A stretch of DNA of 64,000 nt from Kitasatospora sp. A2-31 (GTDB lineage Bacteria > Actinomycetota > Actinomycetes > Streptomycetales > Streptomycetaceae): assembly GCF_022288725.1 (NCBI RefSeq), contig NZ_JAKNTA010000001.1, positions 213,528 through 277,527 on the forward strand. Reading direction: 5' to 3'. The translations under genes and the position numbers were made by a program. Below are positions 52,604-62,700 of this stretch, piece by piece; within the stretch, counting starts at the first letter, position 1, and each line of letters opens with the position of its first letter. Below the pieces are notes generated by a model. It was not told the DNA's origin. It saw only the letters and a program-made list of their open reading frames with translations, and searched no databases.

Positions 52604-54469
52604 TCACGGCTTGATGCGGACCACCTGCGGGTCGTGGTCGCTCGCCTGCTGGGCGAACTCGCTGTTGATGTGCACCACGTCGTACTTGGCGTACCCGACC
52701 TCGGGGCTGACCAGGATGTGGTCCAGGACCTGCGAGTTGCCCTGGTAGACGTACGAGTACTGCTCCTTCTCCGGCAGCTCGTTCACCAGGTCGCGCAGGA
52801 CGCCGTCCTTGGTGAGCGTGGCCAGCGCGGGCGAGAACTGGTAGTCGTTGAAGTCGCCGAGCGAGACCACCTTGGCCTCCTTGTCGGCGGCCAGCAGCTT
52901 GGCCACGAAGGCCTGCTCGACGGTCGCCTGCTTGATCCGCTGCACCTCGGAGCTGCGGGTCGGCTCCTGGAACCGGCTGTCGATGCCCTGGTCGCCACCC
53001 TTGCTGTTGAAGTGGTTGGCGATGACGAAGACCTTCTTGCCGCGGAAGGAGAACTGGCCCACCAGCGGCTTGCGGCTGTTGACCCAGGCCTCGTCGGCCG
53101 GGGAGATCCGGCCGGGCGAGGCGGTCAGCGCGGTGGCGGCGCCGGTGCCGGCCACGTCCACCGCGGTGGTGGCGTTGCCGCCGGGGATGTCGGTGAACGA
53201 GACCCGCTGCGGGTTGAACAGGAACACCTGGCGGATGTTGCCGCCGGGCTCGCCGCCGTCCTTGCCGTTCTCCGGGTCGATCGAGCGCCACTCGTACGCC
53301 GGGCCGCCGGCCGCCTTGATCGCGGCGATGAACTTGGCCACGGTCTGGCTCGCGTCCACGGTGCCGTCGTTCTTGGCGCCGTTGTTGTCCTGGATCTCCT
53401 CCAGGGCGACGACGTCGGGCGAGCGCAGGTTGGTGACGACGGCCTGGGCCAGCTCGGCGAACTTGCCGTCCGGGTTGCCCGGGGCCAGGTTCTCGACGTT
53501 GTAGGTCGCGACGGTCAGCTCGCGGTCGGTGGCCGGGGCGGTCACCTCGCGCTGCAGGTGGTTGTCCTGGAGCGCGCCGAGGGTGCCGGCCACCAGGGTG
53601 TAGCCGCCGAACTGGTTGTAGTCCAGCGGGCCGCTGGTGGTGCCGGTGAGCACGTCGCCGACGTTGGCGACCGGGAACGGCTGCTGGGCGGCCGGCGCCT
53701 GCTGCTGCACCATCAGGCGGCCGACGTTGGGCTCGGCGTAGGACTCGTAGAGCACACCGCCGCGCCTGCTCTTCTGGTCCTGCTTGTCGGCGGCGACCCA
53801 GAGCTCGTTGTACTTGTCGGTCGCCTGGATCACCCGGACGTCCTGGACCTCGACGAGCATGCCCTCCAGCGACTCGTAGAAGTCCAGGGTGTACTTCTCC
53901 GGGTTCAGCGCCAGGCCCTCGATGGTGGTGGCGCCGGCCGGGGTCCGCGGGGCGTAGGTGCCCGGGATGTTGCGGGTGTCCACCACGACGGGGGCGGGCA
54001 GGGGGTTGCCCGAGGAGAGCACCGTGACGGCCGGGGAGCTGATCTCCGTGAGCGACTGCGAACCACCGTTGAAGTTCGGGTAGTACTCCGTCACCTTGCC
54101 GCTGACCAGCACCGAGTCGCCCACCTTGACGGTCGGCGCGCTGCCGGTGAAGACGAAGACGCCCTCGCTGGTCGCCGGGTCGGCGTCCGGGTTCGGGTCC
54201 TGGATCCAGAAGCCCTTGGAGCCGTACGCGCGCACGCCGGTGACGATGCCGGGCACGCCGGTGACGGTCTTGCCGGCCTGCGGCGATATCCGGGTGCCGC
54301 CCTGGACGTCGTGGATGCGCAGGCTGCCGGGCTCGGTCGGCCCGGCGGCGGTCGCTGCGGAGGCCGTCGGCAGCGGGACGAGCACCAGCGAGGCAGCCAG
54401 GCCGGCCGGGACGAGGGTCGTGCGCAGCAGCGCACGGCGCGGGCGGCGGGAGGCGGAGGGCGTGGTCAC
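52604..54469 (-). CDS. Secreted ExeM/NucH-family endonuclease
   Basis: 621 residues. Signal peptide (ALLRTTLVPAGLAASLVLVP), an OB-fold-like region (GVPGIVTGVRAYGSKGFWIQ), then an endonuclease/exonuclease/phosphatase domain: VATYNVENL, VALEEIQDN (Glu), SLGDFNDYQF (Asp/Asn) and ASDHDPQVV (His). Degrades extracellular DNA. GTG 54469 has GAAGGAG 9 nt upstream. A GTTCACC element and GCGTAGAA repeats lie in its promoter region. Confidence 0.88.
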   Translation of the reverse strand: MTTPSASRRPRRALLRTTLVPAGLAASLVLVPLPTASAATAAGPTEPGSLRIHDVQGGTRISPQAGKTVTGVPGIVTGVRAYGSKGFWIQDPNPDADPATSEGVFVFTGSAPTVKVGDSVLVSGKVTEYYPNFNGGSQSLTEISSPAVTVLSSGNPLPAPVVVDTRNIPGTYAPRTPAGATTIEGLALNPEKYTLDFYESLEGMLVEVQDVRVIQATDKYNELWVAADKQDQKSRRGGVLYESYAEPNVGRLMVQQQAPAAQQPFPVANVGDVLTGTTSGPLDYNQFGGYTLVAGTLGALQDNHLQREVTAPATDRELTVATYNVENLAPGNPDGKFAELAQAVVTNLRSPDVVALEEIQDNNGAKNDGTVDASQTVAKFIAAIKAAGGPAYEWRSIDPENGKDGGEPGGNIRQVFLFNPQRVSFTDIPGGNATTAVDVAGTGAATALTASPGRISPADEAWVNSRKPLVGQFSFRGKKVFVIANHFNSKGGDQGIDSRFQEPTRSSEVQRIKQATVEQAFVAKLLAADKEAKVVSLGDFNDYQFSPALATLTKDGVLRDLVNELPEKEQYSYVYQGNSQVLDHILVSPEVGYAKYDVVHINSEFAQQASDHDPQVVRIKP

Positions 54470-54778
54470 CGGGCAGGACTCCTTCGTTCTGCCGGCCGGC
54501 GTGGCCGTGGCAGGCGGTGGGGGTGGCACTTGACGTCCGTCCGGCGTGGGACCGGGGGACCGTGAGGGTGGGTCAGAGGTGGTGCAGCTGGGCGCAGATG
54601 GTGCGCTACTCGCGTAGAAGGCAGCACGGGAGCCGGAACGCCCCCCGCAGCGCTAGAAGATACGCGCGTAGAAAATGACGCGACAAGACCCCGGCGGTGA
54701 ACTTTTGATTCCGCCGCAGGAGTGAAAGACCACACTGTGAGCTTGACTACAGCCCCATTGCCCGGTTACAGCCCATTT
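54470..54778. promoter_or_regulatory. Nuclease upstream region
   Basis: 309 nt upstream of the nuclease, relatively AT-rich. Holds direct repeats CGCGTAGAA (54611, 54665) with a related CGCTAGAA (54651), and GTTCACC on the minus strand (54696-54702), a PHO-box-like core. Confidence 0.45.
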
Positions 54779-54792
54779 CCGCAGATCAGGCC

Positions 54793-55779
54793 CTACAACC
54801 AGCCGCGCTGAGCCGCCTTCAGACCGGCCTCGAAACGGCTGGCCGCCTCGAGACGCTCCATCAGCGCCGCCATCTGCCGGCGCACCGTCCGGACGGAGAC
54901 GCCCAGCCGCTTGGCCGCCGCGTCGTCGGTGAGGCCGGTGGAGAGCAGCCGCAGCAGCTCGCGCTCGCCGGCGCTCAGGCCGGTGCCGGCGTCCTCGGGC
55001 TGGTCCGCCCCGAGCGGGACGGCCGTCTCCCAGGTCTGCTCGAACAGCGCGACCAGCGAGGCGACGATCCCCGGCTCCTCGGTGCACAGCGCGCCGAGCC
55101 GGGTGTTCTCCGGGTCGATCGGCACCACCGCGGTGGCGCGGTCGAAGACCAGCATCCGCGGCGGGAGCACCGGCGCGGTGCGCACCTTGCCGCCGAGGCC
55201 GGTCATCCACCGCACGTACCCGAAGGTCTCGGGGTCGTTGCGGACGCTGTCCTGGTAGATGGTGCGCAGGGTCACCCCGCGGACCAGGGCGTCCTCGTCC
55301 AGCGGGCGGGAGGCGGCCAGGCTCGCGGCGGACTGCGCACCGCCGGGCATCACGGCCAGGCACTCGCCGGTGAGCCGGGCGGTCAGCACCTCCAGCTTGG
55401 CCTGGATCGCGTCCAGGCCGACCAGCCGCTCGCCACCGTCCACCAGGCTGCTGGTGCGCAGCGTCGCGTACTCGGCGACGGCGCGTGCGACGGCCGCCTT
55501 GGAGACGGCCAACTCCTGCTGCCGCCTGACGAGTTCCTCCTCCTGCCGGCGCAGCAGCAGCTCCAGCCCGCGCTCCGGGCTGACCGGCCAGAGCGCGCCG
55601 GGGCGCTCCCGGGACGCGCGCAGCAGGGTGAGGTCGGCGAGCCGGTCCAGGGCCTCGCGGACGGCGGACTCGGGGAGCCGGAGGCGGGCGCAGAGTTCGG
55701 GGACGCCGCCTTCGGGGTCGGTCAGCATCTCGCGGTAGACGGCTTCGGCGACGGAGTCCAGCCCCAGCAGTTCCAGCAC
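54793..55779 (-). CDS. TrmB-like/LuxR C-terminal transcriptional regulator
   Basis: 328 residues. The N-terminus VLELLGLDSVAEAVYREML, then VPELCARLRLPESAVREALD and LTLLRAS, is a TrmB-type winged helix, followed by a coiled coil (LLLRRQEEELVRRQQELAVS). A middle domain may bind a ligand (GVTLRTIYQDSVRNDPE). The C-terminus is a LuxR-like helix-turn-helix (RELLRLLSTGLTDDAAAKRL; VSVRTVRRQMAALMERL). GTG 55779 is 9 nt after GGGG; TTG 55785 is an alternative. Divergent from the small secreted peptide. Confidence 0.8.
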   Translation of the reverse strand: MLELLGLDSVAEAVYREMLTDPEGGVPELCARLRLPESAVREALDRLADLTLLRASRERPGALWPVSPERGLELLLRRQEEELVRRQQELAVSKAAVARAVAEYATLRTSSLVDGGERLVGLDAIQAKLEVLTARLTGECLAVMPGGAQSAASLAASRPLDEDALVRGVTLRTIYQDSVRNDPETFGYVRWMTGLGGKVRTAPVLPPRMLVFDRATAVVPIDPENTRLGALCTEEPGIVASLVALFEQTWETAVPLGADQPEDAGTGLSAGERELLRLLSTGLTDDAAAKRLGVSVRTVRRQMAALMERLEAASRFEAGLKAAQRGWL

Positions 55780-56236
55780 TTTCAACGACCCCTGAATCGT
55801 CGTGGAGGGATGTGAGGGAATGTCCGATCGGTCCGCCGGTCCCGATCATGCCGCCGGGTGGAGCGACACGACAAGACATGATCCGGTCACGCGATCTGAC
55901 GCGGGGTCGGCGCTCGGACCGGGCGCGCGATCCAGCCACTCACGCACCCCGCGCGCTGCCATTCGCTCCCGGGGTGCGCGGCCGCACTCCCAGGCGTCGC
56001 CGAACCAGCCGCTCGGGGGGTTGCAGCATCCTGCCTGTCCTGATGCTGCCCGCAGCCTCCCCTCCCGCCGACGCGTCCGTACCGGAAGGATCTCCCCTGC
56101 GCGCACCCCCTCCACCGCACCGCCACCCTTCCGTTCCACCCTCCCCCCGTTCCACCACCCGTCCCCCGCCTGTTCCACCACCCGTTCCACCGCCCTGAAC
56201 CGAGGCTGAACCGCCCCGCACAGAACAGGACCCGTC
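55780..56236. promoter_or_regulatory. 457-nt divergent region between regulator and peptide
   Basis: Holds a GATCGG/CCGATC inverted repeat (55826-55831, 55842-55847) close to the regulator and four GTTCCACC copies (56133, 56149, 56172, 56184) just before the peptide gene. No other gene was supported. Confidence 0.5.
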
Positions 56237-56485
56237 GTGCCCGAGACCGTCCGTCTGCTCGCCGCCACCGCCCTCGCACTCGCCGCCGCCACCGCCGTCG
56301 CACCCGCCGCCCCCGCCGTCGCCACCGCCGTCGCCGACCGGCCCGCCGCCCCGGGCGTCGTCGCCATCGCCGCCACGGACGGCGGGGGCATCGGCTGGGA
56401 CACCCCGCCCGCCGGCACCCCCGCCCGCGGACCGATCGGCTGGGACGTCGCACCGGCCGGAACCCCGGGCATCGGCTGGGACTGA
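56237..56485 (+). CDS. Small secreted peptide with three IGWD repeats
   Basis: 82 residues from GTG 56237, with ACAGGA 7-12 nt upstream. Residues ~1-33 are a hydrophobic Ala-rich export signal. The mature part ends with three spaced IGWD motifs: GGGIGWD, then TPPAGTPARGPIGWD, then VAPAGTPGIGWD as the C-terminus. Spacers share a PAGTP core. No Cys or lanthionine-type core. Position opposite a ligand-binding-type regulator suggests a signalling or multi-core precursor peptide; this is inference. Confidence 0.6.
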   Translation: MPETVRLLAATALALAAATAVAPAAPAVATAVADRPAAPGVVAIAATDGGGIGWDTPPAGTPARGPIGWDVAPAGTPGIGWD

Positions 56486-56526
56486 CCCCCGCCTGCTCCG
56501 GCCCCTCCACGGGCCCTCCCGGCCAT

Positions 56527-56617
56527 CTCCACCGGCCCACCCCGGTCGTCTCCACCGACCCGTCCCGGCCATCGCCACCGACCCATCCGGTCGCCTCCAC
56601 CGACCGCCTCCACCGCG
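56527..56617. repeat. 22-23 bp minisatellite
   Basis: CTCCACCG(A/G)CC units at 56527, 56550, 56573 (CGCCACC variant) and 56595, with a shorter one at 56608. Non-coding spacer between the peptide and RHS genes. Confidence 0.75.
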
Positions 56618-56670
56618 CCGACGGGCGGGGAGCAGGCGGTCTTCCGTACGGGTTTCCACCGATCCCGCCC

Positions 56671-56712
56671 CTTCGGAAACTTGGCCGATTCACGTCGGCC
56701 GCCCTTCCGAAG
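56671..56712. promoter_or_regulatory. 42-bp two-layer dyad before the RHS gene
   Basis: CTTCGGAA (56671-56678)/TTCCGAAG (56705-56712) and GGCCGA (56683-56688)/TCGGCC (56695-56700) share the same centre. It sits just before a TAATGAC/CATATC patch that may hold the -10 of the RHS promoter. Either an operator or a terminator of the peptide gene. Confidence 0.6.
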
Positions 56713-56783
56713 CCTAATGACATATCCACGACAAGGCCCACGTACCTCACCCCACCGCACCGTTCAGACCGTCGAGGAGTTCC

Positions 56784-59700
56784 ATGTCACGCCCCAACGG
56801 CGACCCCCGGCCCCGGGCCGGGGACGCCGCCCCGCCCGTACCGTCCGCACGCCGCCGACGCGGCGTCCTCAGCAGGACCGCCGTCGCCCTCGCGGTGGTG
56901 CTGGCCGCCGAGTCCGCCGCCGTCGTCATGACGACCGGTCAGGCCGTCGCGGTGACCCCGGAGGCCCCCGCCCCCAAGCCGGCCCGGGCGTTCGGCCCGG
57001 CCGAGGCCAAGGACCTCGCCACCGCCCACCTCAAGGCCCGGCTGGAGAACCGCCGGATCGAGGTGGTCGACGAACGCACCGAGTCCACCACCACCTGGAT
57101 CAACCCGGACGGCACCACCACCCTGGACATGGCCTCCGGCCCGGTCCGGTACAAGGACAAGTCCGGCAAGCTGCAGCCGATCGACGTCGATCTGGCCAAG
57201 CAGGCGGACGGCAGCGTCAAGGCCAAGGGCCACCCGCTGAACCTCGCCCTCGCCGGCGCCACCCCGGCGGCCGCGGCGTCGAAGTTCAAGGCCGCCGGCG
57301 CCCCCGCGGGCGACGCCCAGGCCCCCGCCACCCCGCTGGTCTCGGTGGACAACGGCAACGGCACCAGCATGTCGCTGTCCTGGCGCGGCGCCCTGCCCGC
57401 GCCGACCGTCGACGGCACCAGGGCCCGGTACGCCGACGCGCTGACCGCCACCGACCTGGTCATCGAGTCCACCCGCACCGGCTTCGAGCAGTTCCTGGAG
57501 CTCAAGGACCGCTCGGCGGTGGCCGCCAACGGCAGCGTCACCCTCACCCTGGACGCGGCCGGCCTCCAGGCGCGCCTGAACGCGGACAACTCCGTCTCGT
57601 TCATCGACCCGAGGACCGGCCAGGAGGCCGGCCAGCTGCCCGCACCGATGATGTGGGACGCCCAGGTCGACGAGCGCAGCGGCGACCGCACCCACACCGC
57701 CCCGGTCGGTCTGAAGGTCACCCAGAACGGCGACGCCGTCGACCTCACGCTCACCCCGGACGCGGCGTTCCTGAACGACCCGAGGACCAAGTACCCCGTC
57801 ACCGTCGACCCGGCGGTCAACATCGGCGTCGGCTTCGACACCTTCGTCCAGCAGGGCTACGCCACCGACGTCTCCTCGCAGACCGAGCTGAAGCTGGGCA
57901 ACAACGGCTCCGGCCAGGTCGCCCGCTCGTTCCTGCAGTTCCCGATGGCCCAGATCGCCGGGAAGCAGGTCACCAGCGGCAAGCTCAACCTGTGGAACTT
58001 CCACTCCTGGTCCTGCACGGCCAAGAGCTGGGAGGTCTGGGACACCAACTCGGCGAGCACCGCCACCCGGTGGACGGCGCAGCCGACCTGGAACCGCAAG
58101 TGGGCCACCTCCACGGCCACCAAGGGCTACTCCAGCTCCTGCAACGACGGCTGGGTGAACACCGACATCACCTCGCTGGTGCAGGCCTGGGCCGCCAACG
58201 GCAAGTCCAACAACACCCTGGGCATCCGGGCCACGGACGAGACCGACCCGTACGGCTGGAAGAAGTTCAACTCCGGCAACGCGTCCTCCAACACGCCGTA
58301 CCTGTCGGTCACGTTCAACACCGCGCCGGGTGTCTCCACCCTGGTCTCCCCGGCCGACGCCGCGCTGACCGGCGACTCCACGCCGACGCTCTCCGCCAAG
58401 GCGACCGACCCGGACGGCGGCAACGTCGCGCTGGACTTCGAGGTCTGGGCGTCCAACGGCACCGCCGCGCTGCAGTCGGGCCGCACGGCCATGGCGGCTT
58501 CCGGCTCCACCTTCACCTGGACGCCGGGCACCGCGCTGCCCGCCGGCAGCTACAAGTGGCGCTCCCGTTCCTGGGACGGCACGGCGAACAGCGCCTGGTC
58601 CGCCTTCCGCACCTTCACGGTGGACACCACCGCGCCCGGCGCCACCACCATCGCCTCCGGGGACTTCCCGGCCGGCCAGTGGGCCGGCGCCCCGGACGCC
58701 AACGGCGACTACAGCGGCAACTTCACCTTCACCCCGCCCACCGGCGACGTGAAGGACGTGCAGTACAAGCTGGACGGCGGCGCCTGGGTGACCGCGGCCA
58801 CCACCGGCGCCCCGGTCACGGCCAAACTCACCTTCAAGGCGGGCGCCCACACCGTCACCGCGCACACCCGGGACGCCGCGGGCAACGTCTCCGCCGACCG
58901 GACGTACGCCTTCTTCGCGGGCAAGGGCTCGGCACTGGTCGCGCCCGGCGCCGGCGAGCGCCCGGCCCGCCGCACCTCGCTGCGGGCCGAGGGCAACTCC
59001 ACCTACACCGGCGTGCGCTACCAGTACCGCCGCGGCGAGACCGACGCCTGGAAGGACGTCCCGGTCGCCAACGTCACCACCACCGACGGCAAGCCGGTGG
59101 CCGCCTGGCCGTTCGCCGCCCCCGGCGGCAAGCCGGCCGCGCTGAACTGGAACATCACCGACACCCTGGCCGAGAACGGCCCGGTGGACGTCCGCGCCGT
59201 CTTCACCGACGGCACCGCCACCGACGCCACGGAGCCGAACACCGTCACGGTGGACCGCAACGCCGGCACCGCGCCGGAGACCAAGGTCGGCCCGGGCGAG
59301 GTGAACACCCTCACCGGTGACCTCAGCCTCTCCGCCACCGACGCCGAGGGCTTCGGCCTGAGCGCCGAGCGCTCCTTCTCCTCCCGCCGGCCGCTGAACG
59401 GCTCGGCCCAGGAGGGCCAGGCCGCGATCTTCGGCCCGCAGTGGAGCTCCGGCACCACCGCCGAGCTCACCGACGCCGACTACTCCTACGTCCGCCAGAC
59501 CTCGGCGACCTCGCTCTCGGTGGTCTCCGCGGACGGCTCCGAGGTCGGCTTCACCGCCACCGGCGCCGGCGGCTGGAAGCCCGAGCCCGGGGCCGAGGAC
59601 CTCACCCTGACCGGCGCGCTCAGCGGTTCCTTCACCCTGAAGGACACCGCCGGCACCACGGTCACCTTCGCCAAGGTCGACCCGGCCGCCACCACCTGGC

Positions 59701-62700
59701 AGGCCTCCGGCTCCTCGCTGCCCAGCGACAACTCCACCACCTCGGTGGTCTCCGAGAAGGTCGTGGCCGGCGGCAAGACCCTGGCCCGCCCCAGGTACGT
59801 GGTCGCGCCCACCTCGGCGACCGCGTCCGCCAACTGCGCCGCCGTGCCGTCCACCGCCGGCTGCCGGGTGCTGGAGTACGTCTACGCCGACACCACCACC
59901 GCCACCGCGTCCGCGTTCGGCGACACCGCCGGCCAGGTGAAGCAGATCCGGCTCTGGTCCACCGACCCGGGCGCCTCCGCCGCCACCCCCGTCGTGGTCT
60001 CGCAGTACGCCTACGACGACCAGGGCCGGCTGCGCGAGGTCTGGGACCCGCGGATCAGCCCGGCGCTGAAGACCGCCTACTCCTACGACGCCTCCGGCCG
60101 GGTCACCACCCTGACCGAGGCCGGCGAGCTGCCGTGGACCCTGGAGTACGGCAAGGCCGGCAACGCCGCCACCGCGGGTGACGGCATGCTGCTCGCCGCC
60201 TCCCGGCCCACCCTCAAGCAGGGCAGCAAGGACGTCACCGACGGCACCGCGACCACCTCGATGGTCTACGACGTGCCGCTGAGCGGCGCCAACGCGCCCT
60301 ACCCGCTGGCGCCGTCCGACGTCGCGGCGTGGGGCCAGACCGATGCCCCGACCGACGCCACCGCGGTGCTGCCGCCCGACGCCGTCCCGGCGGGCCACGA
60401 CGGCAAGGCGCTCGGCACCGCCGCGTACGCCCGTGCGTCGCTCACCTACACCAACGCCTCCGGGCGCGAGGTCAACACCGCCACCCCCGGCGGCGGCATC
60501 ACCACCACCGAGTACAACGCCTACGGCAGCCCGGTGCGGACCCTCTCCGCGGAGAACCGCATCCTCGCCCTGGCCACCACCGGTGAGGGCCTGGCCAAGC
60601 TCCAGGCGCTCGGGATCGCCGGCCGCTCGACCGCCGACCGCGCCCAGCTGCTCTCCTCGGCCTCGGTCTTCTCCGCCGACGGCAAGCGCCTCACCGAGCA
60701 GTACGATCCGCTGCAGCTGGTCACCCTGGAGCACGACCTGGCCGCCTCCGGCAGCAGCCCGGCCCTCACGGCCGGCGCCGAGGTCGCCGCCCGCGCCCAC
60801 ACCGTGACCGGCTACGACGAGGGCCGCCCGGCCGGGGCCGCGGTGAGCGACCGCGCGACGTCCAGCACGGTCGGCGCCCGGATCGACGGCTACACCGCCG
60901 ATGCCGACACCCGCACCACCGCCACCTCCTACGACTGGGCCCAGGGCCTGCCCACCCAGTCCGTCCAGGACCCGGCCGGTCTGAAGATCACCACCGCCAC
61001 CGGCTACGACGCCAGCGGCCGGGTGACCTCGCAGAGCCGCCCGAACTCCAACGGCTCCGACGCCGCCACCACGGTGACCGCGTACTACGGCGCCACCGGC
61101 ACCGGCGCCTGCGCCGGCCACCCGGAGTGGGCCGACCTGGTCTGCTCCACCGGGCCGGCCGCGCCGATCGCCGGCGGCGGCGCCAACCCGCTGCAGGTGC
61201 CGACCAAGACCTACCAGTACGACCGCTGGGGCAACGTCTCGGTCGTCACCGAGGTCGCCAACGGCGTCACCCGCACCACCACCCGCAGCTACGACGCCGC
61301 CGGCCGCCCGGTGAAGGTCTCGGTCAGCGGCGGCACCGGCACCGCCGTGGCGGACACCGTGCTCGGCTACGACCCCGCCAACGGCGAGCTGGCCACCGTC
61401 GCCAACGGCAAGGCCACCATCACCCAGGGCTACGACAGGCTCGGGCGTCTGGTCTCCTACGACGACGGCGCCGGCGCCACCACCACGACCGAGTACGACC
61501 GGCTGGACCGGGTGGTGAAGAAGTCGGACTCCGTGCCGTCCACCACCACCTACGGCTACGACACCGCCAAGGACCCGCGCGGTCTGCCGACCTCGCTGAC
61601 CGACTCGGTGGCGGGCACCTTCACCGCCTCCTACGACGTCGAGGGCCGGCTGGTCTCGCAGACCATGCCGGGCGGCAACACCCTGACCAACACCTACGAC
61701 AGCCGGGGCATCCAGACCGGCAAGACCTACACCAGCCAGGCGGGCACCGTCCTGCTGGCCGACAACGCGGACCACACCGTCCACGGGCAGCAGGCCGGCC
61801 GGACCCAGTCCGACGGCAACAGCACCACCAGCACCTACGGCTACGACTCCACCGGCCGCCTGGTCAGGGCCGCCGACAGCACCGGTCTGGCGTGCGCCAC
61901 GCGGTCCTACGCGTTCGACAGGAGCAGCAACCGGACCAACCGCACCGTCGTCACCGACGACTGCGACCCCGCCACCGCCGACGCCGTCACCAAGTCCGAG
62001 AGCCACGGCTACGACACCGCCGACCGCCTCACCGACGCCGGCTACGTCTACGACGCCTACGGCCGCACCACCGCCCTGCCGAAGGGCACCCAGCTGAGCT
62101 ACTACGTCAACGACCTGGTGCGCAGCGAGACCCTCGGCGACACCCGCAAGACCTGGGACCTCGACGCCTCCGGCCGCCTCGCGGTCAGCACCACGGAGAC
62201 CAAGGGCGCGGACGGCACCTGGGCCGTCACCGACCTGTCGACCAACCACTTCGACGGCGGCAACGACAGCCCGGCCTGGCAGCAGGACGCGGCCGGCCGG
62301 CTGACCCGCCACGTCCAGGACCTCACCGGCCAGCTCACGGCCGCCACCGGCACCGACGGCGGCGCGATCCTGCTGCTGACCAACCTGCACGGTGACGTCT
62401 CGGTCCAGATGTCCCCCGACGGCACGCAGGACCTCGCCGTCTACCACTACGACGAGTACGGCAACGTCGTCGACGCCACCGGCTCGACCGAGTACGGCTG
62501 GCTGGGCGGCTCGCAGCGCGGGTCCGACAGCCTCTCCGGCCTCACCCTGATGGGCGTGCGCCTCTACGACGCCACCACCGGCCGGTTCCTGCAGACCGAC
62601 CCGGTGCTGGAGGGCTCGCCGAACGCCTACGGCTACCCGGTCGACCCGATCACCATGGACGACCTGACCGGGATGTCCTGGCGGAAGAAGTGGACCGCCT

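Noticed and set aside
55846..56760. Long Gly/Arg/Trp-rich minus-strand frames across the peptide gene
   Set aside because: They read through the minisatellite repeats and have no start signal; the composition is an artefact of repeats.
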